DNA from: Balanoglossus misakiensis | Lineage: Eukaryota > Hemichordata | Length of the DNA: 64,000 nt | NCBI GenBank assembly: GCA_040954595.2 | Contig: CM082584.2 | Span: 6,634,001 to 6,698,000, forward strand | Reading direction: 5' to 3' | Part shown: piece by piece, positions 1-10,768 of the stretch | Position numbering within the stretch: position 1 is the first letter of the stretch | Layout of the letters: each line of letters starts with the position of its first letter | Translations under genes and position numbers: made by a program | The notes under the pieces: generated by a model | Databases searched by the model: none | Seen by the model: only the letters and a program-made list of their open reading frames with translations | Told to the model about the DNA's origin: nothing

Positions 1-588
1 TCGCGGTAGATAACAATATACCTAACTGCTCGGCGAGTTGTGGTTAACGATTCATGAAAAATGTAATCGCCAGAATAGACAAGAAATAACAATTTTTATC
101 GTACAGTAAAAATGAATGCTCACAATTATTGCTGTGGTTGTAAATGGAATGAGAGAGAGACAAATTTAAAATTACTCTATCACGATCTATAAACACATTT
201 GTTATCAGAATGAACATGATCACAGAATGAGGTTCATTTTTCATTTTGGTAAATTAATATTCATAACATTGCCAATGAATATTCATGACCACTTGCATCA
301 GAAGTGTCATATTTATTTATACACATGTTTCAATCACACACTGGTCAATTTCTGTCTGAAATCAGCTCTCTCTTTCCCCTAGCCTATTATTTGATATGCA
401 TAATATTATTATACAGATGATGATAAAGCTATCTTTATTATTGATTTGCTAAAACTTTATTATCAAAATACATTGCTATTGGTATGTTATTAAATGGCGG
501 AATCATGTCCCATGCATGGCTTAATTGGGCTGAATATACATGCGTGGAGAGACCTAAAAAAACTGGACTCAATGACTACAAGACTTAC
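1..588 (-). other. FGFR intron, left edge
   Basis: AT-rich sequence downstream of the second D2 exon. I found no Ig D3 exon here on the minus strand, so the next FGFR exon should lie beyond base 1. Nothing else recognisable. Confidence 0.6.
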
Positions 589-718
589 GTAGCGGGACAA
601 CATCAACTTCAATGGTGTAATTCAGGTGTCCATATTCATTGCTGACAATGCAAGTGTAGAAACCACCATCATAGATGTGAAGTTTGGTTATAACGAGAGT
701 CCATTTCTTCAGTTGATA
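589..718 (-). CDS. FGFR: FGFR exon: second half of Ig domain D2
   Basis: Acceptor GTTTTTCAG precedes 718 and donor GTAAGT follows 589. The exon is 130 bases, phase 0 in and phase 1 out. It encodes KKWTLVITKL, then DGGFYTCIVSNEYGHLNYT, the E-F-G strands of an Ig I-set domain with the second disulfide Cys. This corresponds to vertebrate WSLIMESVVPSDKGNYTC. It lies 6.8 kb downstream of the previous exon. Confidence 0.88.
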
Positions 719-3700
719 CTGAAAAACAAACAAACATGTGCAACGTATGTATCAATCACTTATCAATTAATCAATCACTTATCAATCAATTAATCAATCA
801 ATCAAATCAATTAATCATATCAAGTCTGGATTCTGGTCTTTGGTTGTTTATGTTCAGAAGCTGCAATCGATGTAACATTGTGAACCCAAAGAATATAAAT
901 TGTGTTGATAACCGTCCCAACAACAGGAAAGCAGAGATTACAACAGATACCGATTTCACCCCAGGCACGATAAAGTGGACCCAGAAACCAAGAAAGATAA
1001 AAAATACTAAGCAAAACAACCTAAGTGTTGTGCAAGTATGATTGATATTTAGACTGCTTGTACCAGTATAAGAAACAACACACGTGTGTTCTCAATTTTG
1101 ACATTCAGTTGAGCCCTCGAGTCACTGATTAAAAAAGCGAGTTTTGTTTTTTGTGGATAAATCGCGGCCTAGTCTGGCAAATTAGACAGCCTTGGGTATA
1201 CTGGCTGTTTGATCATTTCTCAGTTCACCAGTCGCTTCTCTATAAAATTGGATACGACAGCTATTATGACCTCTGACCTCTTTGACTCCAATGAGGTACA
1301 TGTACATGTATTGATATACCAGACTCTCTTTCATCCCATGTTGCAAACTTATAAAAATAGCACCTATGACAGTGATGTACAACCACCATTAAAATAATTT
1401 GTGACTGTAGAAACACTCCGATGAATGAAATATTTGCGGATAAAATGTGATACTCTTCCAGTTTGTTGCAAATTACTAGTAAGTGAAAGTGATAAATCTG
1501 CCAATATTGTCATGACCCATGATGACGATACCTCTTTCACTCTCTCTCTCTCTCCTGACAACGTAAACAGATTAATAATATCTTCATTTATTGACTCTGA
1601 AAGGATGCTTTCAAATTTGATTATGGAATGAAAACGTCATTTTTGGTTTAAAGATGGTTTCATATCACAAAGTCAGTGAGTTATAACATCTACTGGCAAT
1701 CTAATGACAAAAGTTTCAATTTTAATGATTGTACATGTATTTAAGATACAGTAAACTGGGAAATTTTTTGCGACAGGAAATTTTCACGATATCAAAAGCG
1801 GGAACTGTCACACAATGATTAATTTTCACATTCTCATATTTCTCTGCATTGTAAGCACCGAAAAACACTTACGCAACTTTTTATTTTAGCGTTTTTTTTT
1901 CTTCTGCTCTTGCGAAAATTAATCGTTCGCGAAAATTTCCCGTTTTACGGTAGTGCATAAATTGAAACACAGCAGTTTGCTCTGAAACAATTCTGGTCGA
2001 TGTTCTCTACGGACCTGCAGACTGAACGCTTATCTCTCACCAAGCCACACCCACATAATTTGCGCCGCAGAGCATATGTACTGCGCATCGTTCGCTCACA
2101 CGGGTCTCTGGATCGACCGCGGCGAAGATGGTGTTCCGATACCACACTGCTGCAGATCTCTGCTACAGTGGTGGTCAGGGTATCACGGCTGATGCAGTCG
2201 CGACTTGTGCCCACATTACAGAACAACAGACCCGGTTACATTTCACTGCCAGACTGCCTGTCACCACAGACACATGTTTACAGTATATACAAACCATGTG
2301 AAGAAGACACCAATCCCCCTATCTGGCATCCATTTCTCCCTGGGGTGCCAATTGTTTTAATTATAGCCACACACCAATTATATCCACTGTAACATGTTCA
2401 TTACCTATCACTATCAGCTCAAATTATCTTGACCTGATATGCCTAGCCTACTTACAAGAATATTATCTTCCAGCTCAGTTGTGTATGAGCTAATGATTAA
2501 AGGGACAGAGTCTCTCTCTCGCTGTCCTTTTTCCATTAATTATGTTTGAAACAATACACCGTTTATGTTAATGTACATGTGTATATGTAGTGAATGAACG
2601 TTCGACCACGCACAACTTCCATCCCGTTTTGTAGGATATGAGAGTAAAAATCTCGCCAAAATGAATAAACGGTAGAGACTGATTATTAATTTTGGCGAGA
2701 TTTTCAAGCTCGTGTCTACAAGTTGGATGGAAGTTGTGTGTGGTTGAACGTTGATTCACTATATATGCCACATGTAGAATATCAAACATAATTAATGAAA
2801 AAAGGGCAGCAAGAGAGAGAGACTTTGTCCCTTTAATGCAGACCAACCGACATAAATTATCTCTCTCTCCCCCTCCCCTCCCCTCCCCACCCCCTCTTTT
2901 CATTTGGCGGAGATTCCCACCTAACACTGCAATGCCTGCGTTCGCTCAATTTGATGACAGTCCAATGTGACTCGTAATTAAACCTGCAACAACAAAAACA
3001 TAATTTGTCAACCATTGTCGCCAATAAACGGTCCATCAACGCAGTACAATAGGAGACCACCATTTTACCTGGGAAGTCAACAAACAAACAAACGGATCAC
3101 ATGGCAACCTTGAGTTCTGTTGTCACGCCAGGTCTCTGACCGTGACAACACAATTTGGTATTGTGTGTGTATCAACTCCCTGGCTTGTTGCCATGATCTT
3201 TTTATTTGAGTAGCGATAAGTTGAGGTTTTTATTTTTTGCAGTCTTGCAGCTGTGAGAACATATTTTGCAGTTTTGTGATTTGCATGTAGGAACAATAAA
3301 GACAGTCTTTAACCGAGGTAGTTTTTGTACAATGTTAAAATCTTTTTTTTATAAACCAGAAATTGAAAGTGATATGGAACGTACACCCTTTATCAAGAAA
3401 TTAAATTTTCTAGACGTTACAAAATTTTATGCACAAAAAATTCATTACATTATGTGTAACATGCACATACTTGTACATCTTACATCCATATGTTTTATAT
3501 AAACATTTGTTTCTAGTTCATTCAATTTGTGAGATATAATCTTGTTGAACCACTTCAGATAACAAATTTCTTCTATGGTATTATGATACACTGTCCACCA
3601 GAAAAAAATTGTTCAACATAAAAACATGGGCATGGGCATTTGAAGAGGGGGGGGGGGGGGGAATTCCTATATACTCAGGGCTAAATGTCATATTGTATGT

Positions 3701-6700
3701 GTGAGTAAAAGTACATCGCCAATTCAAGCACAGGCCCTTTATTGCAATGGTTATTGGAGCAGAAATAAAGATCTGATTCGACAGAATGATGGAATACCAT
3801 TCAAAGAATATCACAGAAAATTGGAAGATATAAGTGAGGCCGAGAAATTTCAGAGAGTTGCAGCTCACGGACTCCCGATGTGACATTAGACAAATCAAAC
3901 GGTGCCACTCAGGCCATCGGGAAATCAATTTTCATGCAAAACGCCGGAATTCTCTATCTCTCCCGCTTTTCAGGCTTCCTGGAATATTCATCGGAATGTC
4001 TTCGGAACTGACAATGAAAGATGGGATGACAATTAAGACGCCTAATTGAATGGCCTCTCGGAATGGGGTCGTCCTCACCTTGCAATCCCAGACTGACGTA
4101 CTTCTACTTTGCGAGACATAAATTTCACTCGAGACGAGATAGTGCTCTCTGCAGAATATAAATAACACTAAAAACCGCAGAAACGTCTTGTAAATAGACA
4201 AACAATTACGGTATAATACTAAAGTCACCACAGCTGATGAATTCGCTTTTCAAGATGTCGGCCCTGCATGGCAGGTATGTCTGTGTGGCTCACTGAAGCA
4301 GAGTATTAAGAAAATGGACAGAGTTTTCGATACAAGTTATTTCACATCTCAGCAATGACTGCCTTTGTGAAAAATATTATCAAAATTTTGTCAGAAATAA
4401 TTAGATGTAACAAGTTATGGCTGTAGATCACCAAACGATAAGCTATGTAATTTGAAATAAGTCTTAAAACAAAATTTACAATAGAAACATGGTTAAGAGC
4501 AACATCTTACCGTACATGTATAACTTTTTTTCAAAACACCTTTTTAATATGAACCTGAATGTGAATATTATATATCTGAAATTCTCTCTCAGAGTTTTAT
4601 CTTCATCATCATAATTTATTATATCTGCTTCGATCGAATCGACAGGAATGAAATCCTACAAGGGTGTAATAGCAGATGCTGTCAATAATCTATCTATGAT
4701 TTTAAATTCAGGAAATCTAATAATTATCATCTGGAATGATCATTACTGACAGCCACGCTAGCTTTGATCCAAATAACTGTACAGCGTTTTTTCCCAGGAC
4801 CCATCGGATGACCTTCGGGAAAAAGCATTAAAGTTTTATGTGTCAAGGATGACTATCAGAAGATGCAAATGAGGACGTGAAATTCTCACGATGCCTAGAT
4901 TTTGATTATCTTCAGACATTGGACAATTATTGGTGAAATAACGCATAATCATCATATTCATGTAAAGGCGAGAATCTTATTCTCATTGGTTTGAATTTAC
5001 ACTTAATATAATCTGTCTGTATATTGCCAGCTGAAAAAGTATTGTAACTGCGTTTTTATTTAATACGTTCTATTATAACTGTTGTTCTGATCATTTTTTT
5101 CTATTCTATGTATGTATGTATTCTATCATATTGTCTATTAATATGCATAGGAAAAAATCTATCCACATTATAAATGAGAGTGCTAATTTTTCCATGGAAA
5201 AACACAGTCATCCACATTTTCCAGTAGACTTTGTGAACACAACGTGGTCCTTTGATTCACTGAGTGAAATATTCCAAGTGGCAAAGGCAGTCTCAACACT
5301 ACATAAATCACACTTGCCCTACAGGATTCCGAGATACAAGGTATGTCTGTCTGTCTGTCTGACGAGAGTTTGATTGCTAACATCTGCAGAAAGTGGCCGG
5401 CCGGTTCACAGAGAAGATCGCACGAATGGAAGGTCTTCCTAGATTCGGCGCATACAGAGGGGGATATGGATTGTTAGATCTTAGCAAACCAATCGTAAAC
5501 ACGGTTTCAAAATAACCAGAAAGTGCGACCAGACCACCAGTCACTTGGCAATACGTCCAACGTGTTTTTATATGTCTCAATAAAGATTCTTGACTAATTT
5601 AGTTGGTGCCAACAACTGTTTATCTTCTGCTTCAAGAATGTTCATCCATCTTTCACTATGCTCAAGGCTTATACTGATGATCACATCAGCTTAATTATGC
5701 ATGCAAATCTGAACATGTGTACTCCACCGAAAAAGTGCGCCCTCACATGGTCATTCGAACACTTAGACATGCCCTTTCGACCATATATAGACATATGTAA
5801 ATTAGAGGTGACTCTTCCGGTATACGGTTACCTTAACAATAGACAGCCTGTACAAACAATTAATTAACTGACAATTAAGCTAATACTAAGGCTCAGCACT
5901 TTCTACATGAAATTGGTAGCAGAACAAGATACACAAAGAAAGAAAAAATTGAAACGGTATCCTCAGTTACAGCCATATTGTCCATTTATCAGTGACATTG
6001 CAAGACATCCCATTTAACACTGTGATCAATCTTACAACTGCATGTATGACAAAAATTAGCATAGCTATCACCAGACGACATTTTGCAATCAGGGAAGCTA
6101 CTGAGATAATCTTGTGTCCATGATTTCAATACATGTTTGGTGATTGCCTTTCTCTGTTCAGATCGGAAAGATTATTCAAGACCGCCTCGGCTCTGTGAAA
6201 TCAGTCAGACGGGATTTTCTGGTACGGGTCTTTTTAGAGTGCATATATATTCCACTGTCTACTTGCGTAATACCCTAGCCACTGCCAGAGTAACAGGTCT
6301 ATTAATTCATACTTAAGATCACAGTACGTCTGATATATTGATCTGTGAAACATTTAATAACACTTCTGATCGCGATACAAATGGTACGTTCATCGGTGTG
6401 TGTCCTCAGTTGGCGTAACTTCAATATTTCACGCCGCTGCGGCAGTTATTTATTTTTTTATTCGCACTGGGAAAGGATAATGCTATCCCACAATGCATCA
6501 GCCAGACAGAAGAAATTGGCCATAGTACATGTACCTGCCACATCGCTTGCATTTCTCTCGTTGTTGCACGGACAGAAGAAACTTGGGAAAACACAGCCTG
6601 GGGGAGAATGTCAGGTTTCAATTTACCGGCTGATGCACACAGACAAGTTGCAAATATACTCAGAGAAAACTCGCCTTTGAATGCAATGTTATACGGTTGG

Positions 6701-9006
6701 GCATGATCTTACGCCTTGAATCAAAGTGCCAGATTTGCCTGTTGCGATTTTGAAATATCTTTTTCAAAATTAAACCAATAAACGTGTGGAGTATATACTG
6801 TTTTTCCTTCAATTTATGCTCATGCAGTTTAATATTTTCACATTTGCAGGTTGGCCATCAAACTTTTTTGGCGGTATGTTGCCAAGATTTTCTGATCTAT
6901 AATGATAAATCCAAGGGTAAGTTAACAAAATCAGGATATACTTGCAGCTGCTTTAAATCTCGTGTGGAGCTTAATTGAAGGATTGTATGGTATACGTGCG
7001 ATATATACTCCCAGACCGATATTGTATCTTTCACTTGGAAAAAAAACTAGGGCTAACTGAAAACGCACCACGAAACGACTGACCAGGTCAGTCAATCAAC
7101 ACATGAAGCCAGCGTAGCTATTGATAGTGTCACATCGCTGATTTTAAAGTTCAGAGGAGATGACATGGAAAATTGATCTTTATTGCAGATCTGCTGAGCT
7201 GTGTCAACTCTTGCAACGTCTGTTGATGTGATTATGTGGCACGGAACACTACAAAACAAGCTGTAGCAAGGAAACAAATATCTACAGAAGGTAATGATCT
7301 GTCTGCCTTCAAGTCTAATGCTTGAAATTTATCCCAGTTTGATGGTTGAAGCAACAATGAGTGTCCTATTTGCTTTTACTGCTAGCTTTTGGATTTTATA
7401 CCCTACTGTAGCTCAAATCAAAATCCATATTAAAAATAATTAACTCTATTAATGTTTATAGAAATTCTATAACTTATAGAAGTCTGTTCTGTAGAATTTA
7501 TCTATCATGAGAATATCTGTATAAAACTAAAAAGGATTTCAGAGTTAAAAATCACCTCACCTTTTTATTTTCAGAGTTGTCATCACTACTAACTGAGATT
7601 CGGCGTCCATCTTTGAACCATTCGATGCCGGGAACGGGATTCCCGCCGGCCGGGCAGCGCAAACGAACTTCTTTGCCCGCCGGGAAAGCCTTGAAACTTT
7701 GCAAGTTTCCCTTTTTCAGCCAACATGGCGGCGATGGTGTGGTTTCGTCAGGTGGACACACGATTTCCTCTTCCTCGATTTCCATTTCCTCGGACGAGAC
7801 GTCGGAGACGCTCTCAGCCATTTCTGAAATTAAAAAAAACAACAACATGACATTGTGCACGGCTGACCCTTTATTTCCCAATAAGTAGTACTGTCCGACA
7901 AAAGTTCTGTTATTTATATCAATAGAAATGCCCATGTCAACAAACACGGGCCTTTAACAAGTAGGTAAGATCAACAGATTTCAAGCACTTAGGACACAAT
8001 GAAATCAGCATCAGCAGTAAAACAATATCTGTCGATTCATGCAAAGTCTAGATCTTGAATTTTCATTTACGGAATGTTAACTTGATTTGTACAAGCAAGA
8101 TGGTGTGTTTTTAAGATGCATCTAGACTAGTCGCTTGGTGATTTTTAAATCTCAATACTTTTTGTGGGACTGAGCTTGTGGTTTCGGGTAGCGTCGACCG
8201 AGCGTACGCGTTCCCTACACATAATGAAGCCCATAGACTTGGAGCAAGTCTAAGATGCAATCATGTCCGAACATGCTGGGCAAACACTCTACGCCCGCAT
8301 CACATCCCATGAAAAGATGCTCAATTGTACCCAGAACAAGGAGTCATTATACAGGCAGTGGGCTCTCAAATTCTCAGACAGGCTTGACTGAAATTAAACC
8401 AGCATTTCACACAGAGTTAATAGTGAGTTTGTGCACTCCTGTGAATTTCTGATCAAGTTGAGACGTTGCATGAGCAAAAATGGGCAGCCTGGAATTGACT
8501 GAAATTCTCTTTCCATCTAAATCAAATTCCGGATTCAATTTTCGTGATGCTTTTCAATTGCATACAATCCACTGATCTAACTCATGTACATGAATTTCTT
8601 TTAAGGTGGGGTCTGCTCAACAAAATTTTATCATTACCCTGATTTAATTTCCAAGGTGTGCATTTCATTATAAATCCTCTAAAAGTCCCAACCCTTTTTT
8701 TGAAAGCTTGGTGCCAAGTTAAGTCTGGATTGCACTTTATAATGATGAAAGAATTGAGGCATTTCTGTGGTGATCAACATCCATAGATGAGGTCTACAGC
8801 GGTCAATTGTCAATAAAAATTTACAGTCAGATTCTCCAACACAAGTGAATTACCTGTATCATTTGAAATCATGGAGCTCTCATTTCCGAACACGGAGCTC
8901 TCGTTTGCAAACGCGGGGCCTGTTACCATGGTGATTGCCACAGCAACGATGATGCTAGTCTTCATCAGGAGCATGTCTGCAGTTGCTTACATTTCCCAGA
9001 GGTGCA
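589..9006 (-). CDS. FGFR: Fibroblast growth factor receptor, 5' part (spliced; 3' end beyond left edge)
   Basis: Receptor tyrosine kinase for FGF at the plasma membrane; only the start of the ectodomain is in the window. Exons on minus: 8854-9006 (ATG at 8974), 7561-7823, 589-718, with phases 1, 0 and 1 that match at each junction. The encoded protein has a signal peptide (about residues 1-23), three N-glycosylation sequons, an acid box near residues 52-60 (EEMEIEEEE), then Ig domain D2. D2 shows RCPAGGNPVPGIEWFKDG (Cys97, Trp109) and DGGFYTCIVSNEYG (Cys151). The acid box followed by KAFPAGKEVRLRC matches the heparin-binding start of D2 in vertebrate FGFRs. D3, the membrane segment and the kinase should lie left of base 1. 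No D1 exon is seen between signal peptide and acid box. Identification rests on remembered FGFR sequence and is strong. Confidence 0.9.
1747..1952. mobile_element. MITE, Tc1/mariner-like ends, copy 1
   Basis: Starts TACAGTAAACTGGGAAATTT and ends in its approximate inverse, GAAAATTTCCCGTTTTACGGTA. TA at both ends fits the Tc1/mariner target duplication and a CAGT terminus. The inner part carries further inverted GCGAAAATT / AATTTTCGC blocks. A related copy lies at 43360-43570 inside a KCTD3 intron. It has no ORF, so it would be non-autonomous. Confidence 0.75.
2497..2836. mobile_element. Foldback MITE with long inverted repeats and TTAA ends
   Basis: The left arm begins TTAAAGGGACAGAGTCTCTC and the right arm ends GAGACTTTGTCCCTTTAA. 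The arms stay similar over roughly 150 bases each: both contain CATTAATTATGTTTGA, GTGAAT-AACGTTC, CACAACTTCCATCC and AAATCTCGCCAAAAT or their inverses. Only about 30 bases separate them. TTAA at both ends suggests a TTAA target duplication (piggyBac or Kolobok-like), but no transposase is present. Confidence 0.8.
5729..5818. repeat. Dispersed repeat, copy 1 of 3
   Basis: Shares an ordered set of blocks (GCGCC, GGTCATTCGAA, GACATATGTAAATTAGAGG) with segments at 40122-40195 and 56970-57045. Divergent copies of one short interspersed element; class unknown. Confidence 0.5.
7561..7823 (-). CDS. FGFR: FGFR exon: acid box and first half of Ig domain D2
   Basis: Acceptor TTTTTTAATTTCAG precedes 7823 and donor GTGAGG follows 7561. 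The exon is 263 bases, phase 1 in and phase 0 out. It encodes a Ser/Glu-rich acid box, a short Pro-rich linker with two extra cysteines (VCPP and PPCW), and the D2 strands up to the C-C' region, including the core Trp in GIEWFKDG. The codon use and the CpG-rich composition stand out from the flanking AT-rich introns. Confidence 0.9.
7824..8853 (-). other. FGFR intron 1 (1.03 kb)
   Basis: Lies between the signal-peptide exon and the acid-box exon, the place where vertebrate FGFRs carry the Ig D1 exon. On the minus strand I found no segment with Ig features (Cys/Trp/DxGxYxC) flanked by splice sites. Confidence 0.65.
8854..9006 (-). CDS. FGFR: FGFR exon with start codon and signal peptide
   Basis: The ATG is at 8974 to 8972 and coding runs to 8854, followed by donor GTAATT. 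The peptide starts MLLMKTSIIVAVAITMV, a typical signal peptide ending near PAFA, followed by NESS, NESS and NDT, three N-glycosylation sequons in 15 residues. The exon ends in phase 1, matching the next exon. Its 5' boundary is taken at an acceptor (TTTCTTTAG) just right of 9006, which would make 8975-9006 5' UTR spliced to an exon further right. A nearer CAG is an alternative. The coding part is well supported; the 5' boundary is not. Confidence 0.78.
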
Positions 9007-10656
9007 CTAAAGAAATCTGGAAAAAACCAAGAGGAGAAGAAATGTTTCTTGTTATGTCCAGAATTTCTAAATAATCTTTAGTAAAACATTATAAAACAAG
9101 TGTTCTGATCCACTGAATCACATATTTTCATTTCATTTCAAACTCAAAATGGTTCCTTCGAATGGGCTGAATGATGGGTATACATTAACATGATATCAAC
9201 CTGTGATTGTGGCTGTACATTCAAATATAAACATTTTAAATAATAAATGGGTGCCACACCCCTTTATTCAGCTGCCCTCTGCAAGAGTACACAACCATCG
9301 TGATATGCACACATGGGTATTAGAATCTCTACAAAATTCAAAATGTTGTCATCTGTCGACTTAGGATAAGGAGAAGATTGAAATATGTTATCGATTAAAA
9401 ATATGCTAATAGTGGCAGCTATTGGGGCTTTAAAAGGTGATAACAAACTTAAGCACCAGTATCGCATGCAATGACCGGGAGAAGGAAAAATATACAGCCG
9501 AGTTTAACTGAGAAAAGGCTGGGGTTAAGGAGAAGATACGAAAGGGTCACGACACTGCAAATACGGAGGTCGCCACATACTGCTCGCGAGCCGGAATCCC
9601 ACTTCAACACTCCGGAGAAAAATTGCGTAATTGCCTCACATATATCCATGGCGATAAAAAGCGTAAATCCCCACGCGTGTGAAATGCGTCTGAGTCTGGA
9701 GTGTATCCTGAACGCAAGCACTGCCTATCTCAAGGATTAGGAATTCTGAACAGTCTGTATCGATTTTTCTGCGTGGAGAGTGTTGATACCTTAATAGCGA
9801 AGCCTTGATCCACGAGCCATTTCCCTCCTCTACGCTCGGCACGTCTGCCCAAAAAATCCTAACGTCATTATTTTTCATTTGAAACAGGAAACTGGCTTTC
9901 TGTCTTTAATTCTCCCCTAATTTGTATTGAATGATTTTACGTACAGAAAAAGTACCGAGTTTAAGTTCTGAAAGAAAAAAAAAACAGACTCGAAAATCTG
10001 CAATTTTCACTGCACATAATAATAAATTAAGGTTGCAATAACATGCTTAAACCAAAGTGGTTTATTTGTCAAAATTCCTGTGGTCATCCCTCGTAGACAG
10101 CTAGACCACTTATCCAAGCCAGCTATTTGACATTACCGATTAGACACACAGCCAATGAGCAAAGCCAGATATTTCTCTGGTTACAAACGTCAATAAATTA
10201 TACCCCCCTCCTCATACAACTTGACATCAATGTGTCTCTCTTACAAGTGGCCACAGAACTAATTTCCCACCATTACGATTGACCTTTCGGCGATCAAGTT
10301 GATACAAATAACTTCTGCAGTGCTCCATAAACAAGTTTTAAGTACATTTTCTGCCTGATAGGCAGAGCTCGGCCCTGAAGCGAGTCAATTATTTCATTTG
10401 CAGGGATCACTTTTTTTTTTCAAGTGAGGGGATCAATTCACACACAATGACACAACAACACAATGGAAGGGTGAAAAGCACTTATAAAATATACATAATT
10501 GGTGTGTTGTGATAACTAAAGAATAATGCAGCAGTAGTATAGAAAAAAATAGGAGATATCAAACGACTTTGGAAATACTAACTAAGCAACAAAAAATAGC
10601 AGAAAAGCTCAACCATATTGCTCTAAATACCTCCATCACATTTGCAGCCACAGACC

Positions 10657-10768
10657 TTAACCCTTCCACCCCTGCCAGCCTCTGTTAAGGTCCAACTCGA
10701 CCAAGAGGTTTCGAACTAAAACCATAGATCACTATGGATTTGGCCCAAACCATGGTGGGAAAGGGTTA
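10657..10768. mobile_element. Short MITE (TTAACCCTTTCACC ends), copy 1
   Basis: Starts TTAACCCTTCCACCCC and ends GGTGGGAAAGGGTTA, an imperfect inverted repeat about 110 bases long. The inside has GGTCCAACTCGACCAAGAGG and a CCATGG core. Same family as 40675-40765, 44171-44262 and 55759-55849. Confidence 0.65.

Larger units (their letters stand above)
719..7560 (-). other. FGFR intron 2 (about 6.8 kb)
   Basis: Intron splitting D2. It holds a TA-flanked MITE, a TTAA-flanked foldback element, one copy of a dispersed repeat near 5.7 kb, a GGGGGG run at about 3649 and scattered small spurious ORFs. No exon-like segment with splice sites and family similarity was found. Confidence 0.65.
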
